Source of the DNA: Brevibacterium sp. | GTDB lineage: Bacteria; Actinomycetota; Actinomycetes; Actinomycetales; Brevibacteriaceae | DNA: 32,677 nucleotides | Assembly (NCBI GenBank): GCA_030457025.1 | Contig: JAKDSA010000027.1 | Location: 1 to 32,677 of the forward strand | Reading direction: 5' to 3' | Shown here: in pieces, positions 7,345-16,836 of the stretch | Layout: every line of letters starts with the position of its first letter | Position numbering within the stretch: the first letter of the stretch is position 1 | Made by a program: the position numbers and the translations under genes | The notes under the pieces: generated by a model | The model's input: only the letters and a program-made list of their open reading frames with translations | Databases searched by the model: none | Told to the model about the DNA's origin: nothing

Positions 7345-7992
7345 ATGAACGCACGAACAGCCGGAAGCGAGCACCGAAGAATCGCGCGTGGGCTGGTGGA
7401 CGAGCACGGTCGCACATTTGCGGCCGAGGCGTCGATCACTCTGCGGGACAAGCCCGCTCCCCTGTGGCAGCTGCTTGTCCTCAGCCTGCTTCTGTCGACG
7501 CGCATCAGCTCGGATACTGCGCTCAGCACCGCCCGGGAGCTCTTCTCCACGGGGTGGAGAACACCGCAGCGTCTGCGCGAGAGCACCTGGCAGGAGCGGG
7601 TCGATGCTCTGGGCCGCGGCGGATATCGCCGCTACGACGAGAGCACAGCCACCCGCCTCGACGATGCCGCTGCATTGGTCATCGAACGGTGGAAGGGTGA
7701 CCTTCGGCGTCTGCGCGACGAGGCCGACGGTGACGCTGCTCGAATCTCGACGCTGCTGCAGGAGTTCACCGGAATCGGTCCCACCGGGGCCAGCATCTTC
7801 CTGCGTGAAGCGCAGCAGGTGTGGCCCGAGGTCCGACCGTTCACCGACACGCTCGTCCACAAGGGAGCCGAGAGTGTCGGCCTGCCCGAAGACACGGACG
7901 GACTGGCCGAACTGGTCGCCGGAAACGAGTTCGCGAATCTGGCCGGGGCACTCGTGAGAGTGGCTCAGAACCCTGGCCTTCTCGACGGGTGA
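7345..7992 (+). CDS. HhH-GPD family protein, endonuclease III-like
   Basis: 215-aa protein with the helix-hairpin-helix glycosylase fold. Residues 137-158 (L-L-Q-E-F-T-G-I-G-P-T-G-A-S) are the DNA-binding hairpin, and Asp168 in R-P-F-T-D-T is at the place of the catalytic Asp. The lysine that bifunctional endonuclease III carries in the hairpin is replaced by Thr/Gly, and the protein has no cysteine, so the C-terminal 4Fe-4S loop is absent. It could be a monofunctional glycosylase or a DNA-binding relative that does not cleave; the substrate is not deducible. It is transcribed toward the ClpC-type gene and ends before a shared terminator. Confidence 0.8.
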   Translation: MNARTAGSEHRRIARGLVDEHGRTFAAEASITLRDKPAPLWQLLVLSLLLSTRISSDTALSTARELFSTGWRTPQRLRESTWQERVDALGRGGYRRYDESTATRLDDAAALVIERWKGDLRRLRDEADGDAARISTLLQEFTGIGPTGASIFLREAQQVWPEVRPFTDTLVHKGAESVGLPEDTDGLAELVAGNEFANLAGALVRVAQNPGLLDG

Positions 7993-8042
7993 CTCAGGTT
8001 CCTCGACGTCTGACCCCGGTCACACGGGCGAAGGACAGAAGA

Positions 8043-8080
8043 AGGCCCGGGCCGGAGGAATCAGCCTCCGGCCCGGGCCT
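8043..8080. terminator. Bidirectional terminator hairpin
   Basis: A perfect 16-bp inverted repeat: AGGCCCGGGCCGGAGG (8043-8058), a 6-nt loop, and its exact complement at 8065-8080. It sits between two convergent genes. There is no clear T-run on the plus side; the minus side continues into TTCTTCTGTCC. Confidence 0.85.
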
Positions 8081-8100
8081 GTTCAGCGTCAGCGACTGAC

Positions 8101-10653
8101 TTACGCTGACACGGGGACCTCGGGAGATGCCACGATCACACGCAGCTGCCCGTCTTCGACCGTCGCCCTGACGGTTCCGCCCTCGGACACGGCCTCGTTG
8201 ACGAGGAGGTCCGAGATGCGGTCGTCGAGCTCACGCTGGATCACGCGCCGCAGCGGACGGGCACCGAATTCGGGCTCGTACCCGTCATCGGAGAGCAATT
8301 CCACGGCGTCCTCGGACACACTCAGACCGATGTCCTGGCGTGCCAGACGCTGCACCGACTGCTCCAGCTGGAGACGGACGATCACACGCAGCTGCTCACG
8401 GTCGAGCCGCGAGAACATGACAGTCTCATCGATCCTGTTGAGGAACTCGGGACGCATGACCTCCTTGAGCTTGCCCATCACCTTCGCGCTCAGATCCTTC
8501 TCGGTGACCTTCGCATCGGTGGAGCTGAAGCCCAACGGGGTGCTGCCGGCCATGAACTCGGATCCCAGGTTGCTCGTCATGATGATGACGGTGTTCCGGA
8601 AGTCCACGGTCCGCCCCTGTCCGTCGGTCAGGCGACCGTCGTCGAGGACCTGGAGCAGCAGGTTGAATGCGTCGGGGTGCGCCTTCTCGACCTCGTCGAG
8701 CAGGATCACCGAGTACGGGCGCCGCCGCACCTGTTCGGTGAGCTGGCCGGCCTCCTCGTACCCGACGTAACCGGGAGGTGAACCCACCAGACGCGACACG
8801 GTGTGACGCTCACCGAATTCGCTCATGTCGAACCGGATCATCGCCGACTCATCGTCGAACAGGGTCGCCGCCAGAGACTTGGCCAGCTCCGTCTTACCCA
8901 CGCCTGTGGGGCCGAGGAAGAGGAAGCTGCCGATGGGACGATTCGGATCCCCCATTCCCATCTGCGACCGGCGGACGGCCTTCGACACTGCGCTCACCGC
9001 ATCGTCCTGGCCGATGACACGGCCGTGCAGGACCTCTTCGAGCCTGGCCAGCTTGGCCTTCTGTCCCTGAGTCATGCTCGCCGCCGGGATTCCGGTGGCC
9101 CGGGACACGACCTGTGCGATCTGGTCGGCGTCGACGACTCTGGTCTTGGCATCGTCTGCAGCCTGTGCCGCAGTTTCGTCCGGGTTCTCGGCCGCCCGCA
9201 CCTTCTCGCCCAGATCCATGATCTCGTCGCGAAGATGACCGGCGCGTTCGTAGTTCTCCTCGCCGATGGCGCTGCTCTTCTCGGTTTCGAGTCGCTCGAT
9301 CTCTCTCCGCAGAGCTTGGGCATCGACCTTGGGCCCACGACGCAGAGACAGACGGGCGCCCGCCTGGTCGATGAGGTCGATCGCCTTGTCCGGCAGGAAC
9401 CTGTCGTTGATGTAGCGATCGGAGAGCTCCACCGAGGCGCGGATCGCCTCAGGCGTGTAGGTCACGTTGTGGTGTTCGGCGTAGCGGCCCTTGAGTCCGT
9501 CGAGGATTGCCACAGCATCCTCGATGTCCGGTTCGCCGATGCGCACCGGCTGGAACCGGCGCTCGAGGGCTGAATCCTTCTCGATCGTGCGATATTCCTT
9601 GTGTGTGGTCGCACCCAGCAGGTGGAGGTCTCCCCGAGCCAGCCTGGGTTTGAGGATGTTTCCGGCGTCCATCGAGTTGGATTCGCCGTTGCCGCCCGCC
9701 CCGACGAGGGTATGGAGCTCATCGATGAAGACGATCAGCTCGCCGTCCTCGGCGACCTCGTCGAGTGCACCGGTCAGGCGCTCCTCGAAGTCACCCCGGT
9801 AGCGTGTGCCCGCGAGCATTCCAGGCAGGTCGAGCGCGATGACTCGTTTGCCCGACAGCTGCGCCGGGATGTCGCCGGTGTGGATGGCCTGAGCCAATCC
9901 TTCGGCGATCGCGGTCTTGCCGACACCTGCCTCGCCGAGGAGCACCGGGTTGTTCTTGGTTCGGCGGGCCAGGATCTCGATCGTCTCCGCGATCTCCTCA
10001 GCACGTCCGATCACCGGGTCGAGTTCGCCGTCGGCTGCCAACGCCGTGAGATCCGTGCCGTATCTCTCGAGCATCGTCTCTTCCGACTGGCCTGCTCCGG
10101 GGCCGCCCTGTGGATCGCCGGCTTCAGCGGCTTCCGCTCCGGCCTGCAGCCGCTCCTGTGTCACGCCCGCTTGAGCGAGGATGCGGCCAGCAGGCATCTC
10201 ATGGTTGAGCACGAAGGCGAAGAACAGGTGCTCCGGGTCGACGTACGTCGAGCCGAACGCCCGGGCCACCTGGTAGGCGTCGAGGAGCGCACGCTGGCCG
10301 GAGCCGGTCAGCGTCAGTGCGCCTTCGGGCTTCGTGTTCGACGAGGCGGGCAGGCGCTCTTCGACGGCATGGGCCACCTGTTCCGGATCTGCGCCCGCTT
10401 GGCGGATCGCTGAGACACCGGGCTCGGTTTCTGCCATGGTGCGAAGGATGTGGAGGGCGTCGACCTCCGCCTGACCGTGCTCTCTGGCATAGTCGGCGGC
10501 GTTGTCGATGACCTCGTGACTGCGCTTGCTCAGCAGCTTGTTGATATCGACGCTGCGCCCCTGGCGGGCGCCTTGCTGTCCCTGCAGGAAGCGGGCGAGG
10601 AACTCGTCGAACGAGTCTCCGCCGGAGCCCGAGGGTCCGAAGAATGTGGCCAA
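8101..10653 (-). CDS. ClpC-type AAA+ unfoldase (Clp ATPase)
   Basis: 850-aa two-ring AAA+ ATPase that unfolds proteins. Domains: N-domain repeats (about 35-175); first ATPase with Walker A G-E-A-G-V-G-K-T (240-247) and Walker B V-F-I-D-E (308-312); a short middle coil with a UVR-like stretch (about 452-483); second ATPase with G-P-T-G-V-G-K-T (581-588) and I-L-L-D-E (650-654); C-terminal D2-small domain. The L-G-F tripeptide (707-709) in the second ATPase matches the ClpP-docking loop of ClpC proteins. With the short middle domain, this argues for ClpC rather than the disaggregase ClpB. Start: TTG at 10653, five bases after AGGAGG, giving M-A-T-F-F-G-P; the in-frame ATG at 10695 lies upstream of the ribosome-binding site and over the operator. 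A HAIR element upstream predicts heat-shock control by HspR. Confidence 0.88.
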   Translation of the reverse strand: MATFFGPSGSGGDSFDEFLARFLQGQQGARQGRSVDINKLLSKRSHEVIDNAADYAREHGQAEVDALHILRTMAETEPGVSAIRQAGADPEQVAHAVEERLPASSNTKPEGALTLTGSGQRALLDAYQVARAFGSTYVDPEHLFFAFVLNHEMPAGRILAQAGVTQERLQAGAEAAEAGDPQGGPGAGQSEETMLERYGTDLTALAADGELDPVIGRAEEIAETIEILARRTKNNPVLLGEAGVGKTAIAEGLAQAIHTGDIPAQLSGKRVIALDLPGMLAGTRYRGDFEERLTGALDEVAEDGELIVFIDELHTLVGAGGNGESNSMDAGNILKPRLARGDLHLLGATTHKEYRTIEKDSALERRFQPVRIGEPDIEDAVAILDGLKGRYAEHHNVTYTPEAIRASVELSDRYINDRFLPDKAIDLIDQAGARLSLRRGPKVDAQALRREIERLETEKSSAIGEENYERAGHLRDEIMDLGEKVRAAENPDETAAQAADDAKTRVVDADQIAQVVSRATGIPAASMTQGQKAKLARLEEVLHGRVIGQDDAVSAVSKAVRRSQMGMGDPNRPIGSFLFLGPTGVGKTELAKSLAATLFDDESAMIRFDMSEFGERHTVSRLVGSPPGYVGYEEAGQLTEQVRRRPYSVILLDEVEKAHPDAFNLLLQVLDDGRLTDGQGRTVDFRNTVIIMTSNLGSEFMAGSTPLGFSSTDAKVTEKDLSAKVMGKLKEVMRPEFLNRIDETVMFSRLDREQLRVIVRLQLEQSVQRLARQDIGLSVSEDAVELLSDDGYEPEFGARPLRRVIQRELDDRISDLLVNEAVSEGGTVRATVEDGQLRVIVASPEVPVSA

Positions 10654-10671
10654 TCTGACCTCCTGTTGAAA

Positions 10672-10692
10672 GTTGAGCGTGTATGACTCAAT
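10672..10692 (-). promoter_or_regulatory. HAIR operator (HspR binding site)
   Basis: On the minus strand the site reads ATTGAGT, 7 bases, GCTCAAC, against the HAIR consensus CTTGAGT-N7-ACTCAAG: 11 of 14 positions match. It lies 19-39 bp upstream of the ClpC-type gene's TTG start. HspR represses clp and dnaK genes in actinobacteria until heat shock. Confidence 0.75.
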
Positions 10693-10742
10693 CAACGACG
10701 AAGGCGGTGGTCTTATTCCCGAGAGTCTTCTCGACTTCCCGA

Positions 10743-11582
<840 letters not shown>

Positions 11583-11633
11583 TCAGCGCCGTTCCTCCGG
11601 TGGCTGTCGAGCTCAGAACTGTGCTGTCGATCT

Positions 11634-12302
11634 TCAGAACTCGAGGACACCGCCGGGACCGCGCAGGCGCGCGTGCAAGCGGTGTTCGCTGCCGTCGACG
11701 ACCTGAGTGTCTGCGGCACCGAGCACATCGAGGGCACGGCGGGTCGCCTCGGCGTCGGGGGATTCGATGGAGAACTCTTCCAGCTCCACCGACGGCAGGG
11801 CCGCCTCGGCGGGGTGGGTTGCCTCTCCCCAATCGATGAGGAAGGGCTGCGCACCCTTGTCCGGCAGCGGAGACCGCGAGGTCAGACGCCATTCGAGCAG
11901 CGTGCCGTCGGCGGTTTCGCGTGACATGTCGCGGACCTCACCGAAGTCGACGCCCTCGGTGTTGGCACCGGCGACCTTCGCGAGGAAGGCATGCGGGTGG
12001 ATCGCCCAGGTCTGCAGAGTCAGACCCTGCGCCAGGTGGGCATCCAGCGGCAGGGTGCCGTCGGCGGGAGCCTTCTGCTGCGCGTCGGGGCCCAGGATCT
12101 CGAGGTAGGTGCGGGCGCCCGCAGGCCAGCCGGCCGGGGCGAGGCCGACAAGATAGTTCGCTGTCCCTCGGCCCGGGTGCTGTCCACCGGAGACAGCCCG
12201 GACGCCGGTGAGGCGTTCGAATTCGGCGACTCCGGCTTCGAGCTCGGGCACCGTGATGATGAGGTGGTCAAGATTGGCGGGAATCGTACTCAGATCGTCC
12301 AT
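11634..12302 (-). CDS. VOC / glyoxalase-like domain protein
   Basis: 222-aa soluble protein with the paired beta-alpha-beta-beta-beta fold of the vicinal oxygen chelate superfamily (Glyoxalase_3-like). N-L-D-H-L-I-I-T-V-P (about 10-19) carries a metal-type His and Y-L-E-I-L-G-P (about 66-72) a metal-type Glu; the second half repeats the pattern weakly. It is paralogous to the gene just upstream (12290-12949), sharing D-H-L-x-I-x-V-P, G-x-x-H-P-G-x-G-T-A-N, L-L-E-W-R-L-T and Q-P-F-L-I-D-W. Its ATG lies 13 nt inside that gene, so the two are coupled. The reaction is not deducible. Confidence 0.85.
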   Translation of the reverse strand: MDDLSTIPANLDHLIITVPELEAGVAEFERLTGVRAVSGGQHPGRGTANYLVGLAPAGWPAGARTYLEILGPDAQQKAPADGTLPLDAHLAQGLTLQTWAIHPHAFLAKVAGANTEGVDFGEVRDMSRETADGTLLEWRLTSRSPLPDKGAQPFLIDWGEATHPAEAALPSVELEEFSIESPDAEATRRALDVLGAADTQVVDGSEHRLHARLRGPGGVLEF

Positions 12303-12949
12303 GATCCACCAGGACCTTTCAGTGTGGCGTGCAGGGTTTCTGTGACTCCTGCCTCAACCTCGATGGTAGCCCCCAAGGATCGCAGAACTCTGGATGTTGT
12401 GTCCACATCCGGGCTCGTGGCCCAGAACCGCTCGAGTTCGATGCTCGGCATCGTCTGTCGCGCGGGGTGCGGGGAGTCCTTCCAATCGATGAGGAACGGT
12501 TGGATTCCGCCCAGAGCCAGCGGGGTCCGCCGCGTCAGCCTCCACTCGAGGAGCCTTCCGTCCGGGGTTCGGCGAGTCATGTCATACACCTCACCGAGGT
12601 CGACGTGCGGCTCGCTCGATCGCGCGGCCGCGGTGACGAGCCTGTCGAAGTCGACCGGGTGGGTCGCCCACCGCTGCACGGTGGCTTGGGTGATTCCGGC
12701 CAGACGCGTCGCCGCCAGCTGTGGGTCCTGCTCGGGATCGGGCCCGAGGATCTCCAGATAGATGTCGCGGTCACGGTCGCCGCGCCCGTCATCCGCCGCG
12801 AGCCCGAGCAGGGCGTTGGCAGTGCCCAGGCCCGGGTGGGCTCCGCCGGGAATAGCTTCCACCCCGAGGAGTTTGTGACATTGCTCAACACTTTCAGCGA
12901 GATGAGGCACGGCAATGACGAGGTGGTCGAAATCTGGAGGCAACAACAT
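12290..12949 (-). CDS. VOC / glyoxalase-like domain protein, paralogue
   Basis: 219-aa VOC-fold protein, first gene of a two-gene minus-strand operon. F-D-H-L-V-I-A-V-P (7-15) and Y-L-E-I-L-G-P (about 70) hold the candidate metal ligands; G-T-A-N, L-L-E-W-R-L-T-R-R and Q-P-F-L-I-D-W-K are shared with the downstream paralogue, pointing to tandem duplication. The ATG lies 6 nt after a TAACAT -10 box, suggesting a leaderless mRNA. Its promoter abuts that of the rightward ABC/monooxygenase operon, so both may answer to the same regulator and serve one pathway (inference). Confidence 0.85.
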   Translation of the reverse strand: MLLPPDFDHLVIAVPHLAESVEQCHKLLGVEAIPGGAHPGLGTANALLGLAADDGRGDRDRDIYLEILGPDPEQDPQLAATRLAGITQATVQRWATHPVDFDRLVTAAARSSEPHVDLGEVYDMTRRTPDGRLLEWRLTRRTPLALGGIQPFLIDWKDSPHPARQTMPSIELERFWATSPDVDTTSRVLRSLGATIEVEAGVTETLHATLKGPGGSWTI

Positions 12950-12955
12950 GCCTCA

Positions 12956-13002
12956 ATGTTAAGCGATCGGATTGACTGTCAGTGTACCGATGCGCTTAAC
13001 TC
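12956..13002. promoter_or_regulatory. Divergent promoters within an inverted-repeat operator
   Basis: Minus strand: CTGACA (12982-12977), 17-bp spacer, TAACAT (12961-12956), ATG 6 nt later. Plus strand: TTGACT (12972-12977), about 19 bp, TAACTC (12997-13002), ATG of the leader peptide 5 nt later. The two -35 boxes touch in the centre. Around them lies an inverted repeat, GTTAAGCGATCGG (12958-12970) and CCGATGCGCTTAAC (12987-13000), identical except for one base gap. Each arm covers one -10 region, as expected of an operator controlling both directions. Confidence 0.65.
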
Positions 13003-13007
13003 AAGGC

Positions 13008-13088
13008 ATGCAGACACAACCGGGGGCGCGCATGCTGTGGCGCCGGATCCACATCGACCTCAAGAGGATCACCAGCTCCAATTGTTGA
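13008..13088 (+). CDS. Putative cysteine-responsive leader peptide (26 aa)
   Basis: Short ORF ending R-R-I-H-I-D-L-K-R-I-T-S-S-N-C-stop. It matches the actinobacterial leader-peptide pattern R-x-H-[IV]-D-L-x-R-x-x-S-x-x-C found before sulfur-uptake and sulfur-assimilation genes. In mycobacteria, related Cys-rich upstream ORFs sense cysteine supply by ribosome stalling. The ATG at 13008 sits 5 nt after a -10 box, so it is probably read from a leaderless mRNA; an internal ATG at 13032 (after a G-run) would give an 18-aa form. The last sense codon is the single Cys codon TGT. The stop is 72 bp before the binding-protein gene. No simple terminator stem is seen between them, so the mechanism (translation coupling or attenuation) is open. 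Confidence 0.7.
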   Translation: MQTQPGARMLWRRIHIDLKRITSSNC

Positions 13089-13160
13089 GCTATCCCATCA
13101 AACGGTTGAGCAACTGATCCACCCTGACATCGGTTTCATCTGCACAAAGGACCACATTCC

Positions 13161-14870
13161 ATGACGGACCTCCGTCCCTCCACTTCGGCGAGCCCCAGGC
13201 GAACCTATGGCCGACGCAGTTTCCTCAGCCTCGGGATCGGACTGGGCACCATCATCACACTCAGCGCGTGCACGCCCTCAGACACCGAGCCGCTGCCCGA
13301 GGGCGGCGACCCGGTCCAGGGTGGGGTGCTCACGTACTTCGAACCTCAGACGTGGACGCTGCTCTACCCGCCCTCGGTCGGGTTCTATCCCAACGGCGGC
13401 ATCATGAACAACATCTCCGCTCGTCTGCTGTGGCAGGACCCGGAGACCCTCGAACTCCACCCCTGGCTGGCCACCGAACTGCCCGAGATCAACGAGAACG
13501 CCACACAGTACACGTTCACGATCCGTGACGGCGTGACCTACTCCGACGGCTCTGGGCTGACGACGGAGAACGTGGCGGCGAACTTCGATCTCTTCGGGCG
13601 AGGCGACGAGGCTCGCACCCTTCCGGTCTCCGAGCAGATCTCGAACTATGAGCGCAGCGAGGTCCTCGACGAGAACCGAGTCCGCTTCCACTTCAGCGCC
13701 CCCTCTCCCGGCTTCGCGCAGGCGACGTCGACGATGAATGCAGGCCTCCTCGCCGATTCGACACTGGCGTTGGACGCCGAGGGCTTCGGTCCCGGCGGTG
13801 CCACCGGGATCCACACCTGCGGTCCCTTCCACATCACCGAGGAGACGATCGGGACGAAGCTGTCGGTGCGCGTCCGCGAGGACTACGACTGGGCCCCACC
13901 GCATCTGAAGCATCAGGGCCGGGCTCACCTCGACGGCATCGACTACCTGGCCAACAACGAGTACTCGGTGCGCATCGGCGCCGTGCTCTCCGGGCAGGCC
14001 GATGGCGTCCGCGACGTCGAAGCCCCCGATGAGTCGCGGGTGAGCGAGCAGGGTCTGCGCCTCTATGCCAAGGCCACGAACGGCATCAACAACAGCATCA
14101 ACTTCCGCTTCCGGCACGAAATGCTGGCCGACCTCAGGATCAGGCAGGCCATCATCGCCGCCGTCGACCGGCAGGAGATCGTCGACAAGCTCTTCACCCC
14201 CAACTACCCGCTGGCCACCGGCCTGCTGGCCAAGGGCGCCATGGGCTACAAGGACCAGTCCGGGTCCTGGGTCCACGATCCCGAGGAAGCCAACCGACTC
14301 CTCGACGAGGCGGGCTGGTCCGAGCGCAACTCCGCCGGGTTCCGCACCAAGGACGGTCAGGTCCTGGCGCTGAGCGTCAACATCGCCTTGCCGCAGCCGC
14401 GGTCGAACGAGGTCCAGACGCTCATCCAACAGCAGCTGCGTCACGTCGGCGTTCGCCTGTCCATCAACCCCGGAGACCAGTCCAAGCAGACGCTGGACGC
14501 CCTCGATCTCGAGACGATCCAGATCTACCATTCGATGGTCGCCCGCGCCGACTTCGACAATCTGCGCTCGAACTACTCCTCGGTCAACCGCGATGTCTTC
14601 CTCAACGGCAAGGACCGCGACGACGCCGCCGATGACAGCATCGACCCCGAGATCGACCGACTGCTGGACGAACTCGCCTCGGAACCGGTCACCGCTAAGC
14701 GACAGACGGCCGCCGAGAAGGTCCAGGACTACCTCGTCGCCAACGCCTATGTGCTGCCGTTCTTCGAAGAGCCCCAGGTCTTCGCCTTCCGCCGCCGCGT
14801 GAACGGGTTCGCGACCGAACCGGTGGGCCGTCCCGACTTCTACAGCACATGGTTGGCAGGTGGACAATGA
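13161..14870 (+). CDS. ABC transporter substrate-binding lipoprotein, family 5 (KPN_01854-like)
   Basis: 569-aa binding protein of the peptide/nickel (SBP_bac_5) family. The N-terminus has G-R-R-S-F-L-S (twin-arginine-like, 17-23), a hydrophobic stretch and lipobox L-S-A-C (Cys37), so it is a Tat- or Sec-exported lipoprotein. Family features follow: G-G-V-L-T-Y-F, L-x-P-W-L-A-T-E-L-P, Y-T-F-T-I-R-D-G-V-T-Y-S-D-G, and the C-terminal lobe with I-R-Q-A-I-I-A-A-V-D-R. AAAGGACC precedes the ATG. The stop overlaps the permease start (ATGA). Family 5 proteins bind peptides, metals, opines and many other ligands. The later genes match the cassette that also contains the KPN_01854-type binding protein, whose ligand is unknown. 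Confidence 0.88.
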   Translation: MTDLRPSTSASPRRTYGRRSFLSLGIGLGTIITLSACTPSDTEPLPEGGDPVQGGVLTYFEPQTWTLLYPPSVGFYPNGGIMNNISARLLWQDPETLELHPWLATELPEINENATQYTFTIRDGVTYSDGSGLTTENVAANFDLFGRGDEARTLPVSEQISNYERSEVLDENRVRFHFSAPSPGFAQATSTMNAGLLADSTLALDAEGFGPGGATGIHTCGPFHITEETIGTKLSVRVREDYDWAPPHLKHQGRAHLDGIDYLANNEYSVRIGAVLSGQADGVRDVEAPDESRVSEQGLRLYAKATNGINNSINFRFRHEMLADLRIRQAIIAAVDRQEIVDKLFTPNYPLATGLLAKGAMGYKDQSGSWVHDPEEANRLLDEAGWSERNSAGFRTKDGQVLALSVNIALPQPRSNEVQTLIQQQLRHVGVRLSINPGDQSKQTLDALDLETIQIYHSMVARADFDNLRSNYSSVNRDVFLNGKDRDDAADDSIDPEIDRLLDELASEPVTAKRQTAAEKVQDYLVANAYVLPFFEEPQVFAFRRRVNGFATEPVGRPDFYSTWLAGGQ

Positions 14871-15970
14871 TCCTCGACATCCGCTACCTCTTCCTCCGCC
14901 TCGGCCAGGCGGTCCTCGTTCTGCTCCTGGCCTTCACCGCGGCCTTCATCCTGCTCAGCCTCATCCCCGGCGACGGGGTCACCGCCCGGTTCGCCGACCC
15001 CGCACTGGGACTCTCTGCCGAGCAGATCGCTGCGATCCGCGCCGAGACCGGGGCCGACGAATCCTGGATCAGCCGCTACTTCCTCAGCCTCGGCGGGTTC
15101 CTCACCGGCGATTTCGGCTTCTCCGTCCAGACGGGCTCGGCGGTGTCGACGATCATCGCCGCTGCCCTGCCCTCGACTGCGGTGCTCGCCCTGTCCGGTT
15201 TCCTCTCCGCCCTGGTCCTGGCCGTTCTCATCGCGGTGCTGGCAACCTACGGACCTTATCGCTGGCTGCGCAAGCTCCTCGATTCGATGCCCAGCCTCTT
15301 CATCTCGATTCCAGTGTTCTGGTTGGGGATCCTGCTCATCCAGTTCTTCTCCTTCCAACTCGGATTCGTCTCCGTGGTCTCCCCCGGCCCCGCCGAGGCG
15401 CTCGTCCTCCCCACGCTGACCGTGGCAGTGCCGCTCTCGGCTCCCATCGCGCAGGTCCTCATCCGCTCCATCACCGATGTCAGGGCCTCCGGATTCGTCA
15501 AGGTCACCTCGGCGAAGGGGGCGAGCGAACTGTGGATCCTCGTCCACACTGTCGCCCGCAATGCCGTCCTGCCCGGGCTGACGATCATCGGCCTGGTCTT
15601 CGGCGAACTCGTCGCCGGTGCGGTGGTCACCGAGACCGTGTTCGGGCGCAACGGAATCGGCCAGATCACCGCCCAAGCCGTGACCCACCGCGACAACCCG
15701 ATCCTCCTGGCCGTCGTCGTCATTGCGACCCTGGCCTACGTGATCATCAACCTCATCGTCGACCTCCTCTACCCCGTCATCGACGTGCGCCTGCGCACTG
15801 CGCCCGGGACCGCCTCGGCGGGCAAGAAGCAAGCCGATGAACACACCCGCCGGGCCCTGTCGACAACCGCTGCCAGCGTCGGGGTCGACCTCGACTGGGA
15901 CGAGTCACACGAGAGCCCGGGAGCACCTGAGACGCCGGGAGCGTCCACGATGAAAGGCCGCGACTCATGA
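14867..15970 (+). CDS. ABC transporter permease, DppB/OppB type
   Basis: 367-aa inner-membrane permease. It opens with the family N-terminus (R-Y-L-F-L-R-L-G-Q-A-V-L-V-L-L-L) and has about six membrane spans. The EAA-type cytoplasmic loop S-A-K-G-A-S-E-L-W-I (about 222-231) contacts the ATPase, and the G-x-L-V-A-G-A-V-V-T-E-T-V-F span follows. Its ATG overlaps the upstream stop as ATGA, with GGCAGGTGG as ribosome-binding site. After the last span, about 50 residues (320-367) form a polar, Pro/Gly-rich tail not typical of DppB. Confidence 0.9.
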   Translation: MILDIRYLFLRLGQAVLVLLLAFTAAFILLSLIPGDGVTARFADPALGLSAEQIAAIRAETGADESWISRYFLSLGGFLTGDFGFSVQTGSAVSTIIAAALPSTAVLALSGFLSALVLAVLIAVLATYGPYRWLRKLLDSMPSLFISIPVFWLGILLIQFFSFQLGFVSVVSPGPAEALVLPTLTVAVPLSAPIAQVLIRSITDVRASGFVKVTSAKGASELWILVHTVARNAVLPGLTIIGLVFGELVAGAVVTETVFGRNGIGQITAQAVTHRDNPILLAVVVIATLAYVIINLIVDLLYPVIDVRLRTAPGTASAGKKQADEHTRRALSTTAASVGVDLDWDESHESPGAPETPGASTMKGRDS

Positions 15971-16836
15971 GCCTCACCTTCACCCGCACACCGGGCACCG
16001 GCACTTCGCGCGCGGCGTCGAGACGACGCAGCCGCACCCGCGCGAGCATCGGACCCGCCACCGTCGTCTCGGCCCTGGTCCTGCTCATCGCCGTGCTGTG
16101 GGCGCTCTTCCCAGGACTGTTCACCCACCATGACCCGAACGACGGTGGGACAACTCCGGCCCTGCTGGCACCGAGCCTCGACCACTGGTTCGGCACCGAC
16201 CAGACCGGCCGAGATGCTTTCACCCGGGTCGTCTACGGTGCATCCCAGTCCCTGCTCGCCGCTCTGGTGGCTGTCGGCGTCGGACTGATCGTGGGAACCG
16301 CCATCGGGCTCATCGCCGGCACCCGACGCGGCTGGGTCGACGATGTGCTCATGCGCTTGGTCGACGTGCTGCTCTCGATCCCGGCGATCCTGCTCAGCCT
16401 CTCGATCGTCATCGTCTTGGGATTCGGCACCATCAATGCGGCCATCGCCGTCGGGGTCACGGCCATCGCCCAATTCGCGCGACTGTCACGGTCAGAGGCG
16501 GTGCGGATCAACACCAGCGATTTCGTGGCCGCGGCCTATGGTTCGGGCGGCACCTTCTTCTCCATCCTGTTCCGCCACATCCTGCCCAACTCGATCTCGC
16601 CCGTACTGTCCCTGGCCGTGCTGCAGATCGGGTCGGCGATCCTCCAGATCTCAACCCTGGGCTTCCTGGGCTACGGCACTCCCCCGCCGACTCCCGAATG
16701 GGGCCTCATCATCGCCGAAGGCCGCAACTTCGTGGCCACCGCCTGGTGGCTGACCGTCTTCCCCGGCTTCGTCATCATGGCCATCGTCCTGTCCACCCAC
16801 CAGATCGGCAACACCCTGCGAAAGGCGACATCATGA
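15967..16836 (+). CDS. ABC transporter permease, DppC/OppC type
   Basis: 289-aa second permease of the same importer. A cytoplasmic Arg-rich start precedes the first span (about 31-50), then H-H-D-P-N and H-W-F-G-T-D-Q-T-G-R-D, the signature loop of DppC proteins, and five more spans. The EAA-like loop is A-A-Y-G-S-G-G-T-F-F. The start overlaps the upstream stop and its own stop overlaps the ATPase start, both as ATGA, so subunits are made in fixed proportion. Confidence 0.9.
   Translation: MSLTFTRTPGTGTSRAASRRRSRTRASIGPATVVSALVLLIAVLWALFPGLFTHHDPNDGGTTPALLAPSLDHWFGTDQTGRDAFTRVVYGASQSLLAALVAVGVGLIVGTAIGLIAGTRRGWVDDVLMRLVDVLLSIPAILLSLSIVIVLGFGTINAAIAVGVTAIAQFARLSRSEAVRINTSDFVAAAYGSGGTFFSILFRHILPNSISPVLSLAVLQIGSAILQISTLGFLGYGTPPPTPEWGLIIAEGRNFVATAWWLTVFPGFVIMAIVLSTHQIGNTLRKATS

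Noticed and set aside
13089..13160. Attenuator hairpin between leader peptide and binding-protein gene
   Set aside because: Only GTTG/CAAC with a 2-base gap and a TTGAGC direct repeat are visible; no stable stem could be drawn by eye, so none is claimed.
13278..14867. 529-codon minus-strand frame opposite the binding-protein gene
   Set aside because: Shadow of a gene with lipobox and family-5 motifs; product is Val/Gly/Asp-rich without a recognisable fold.
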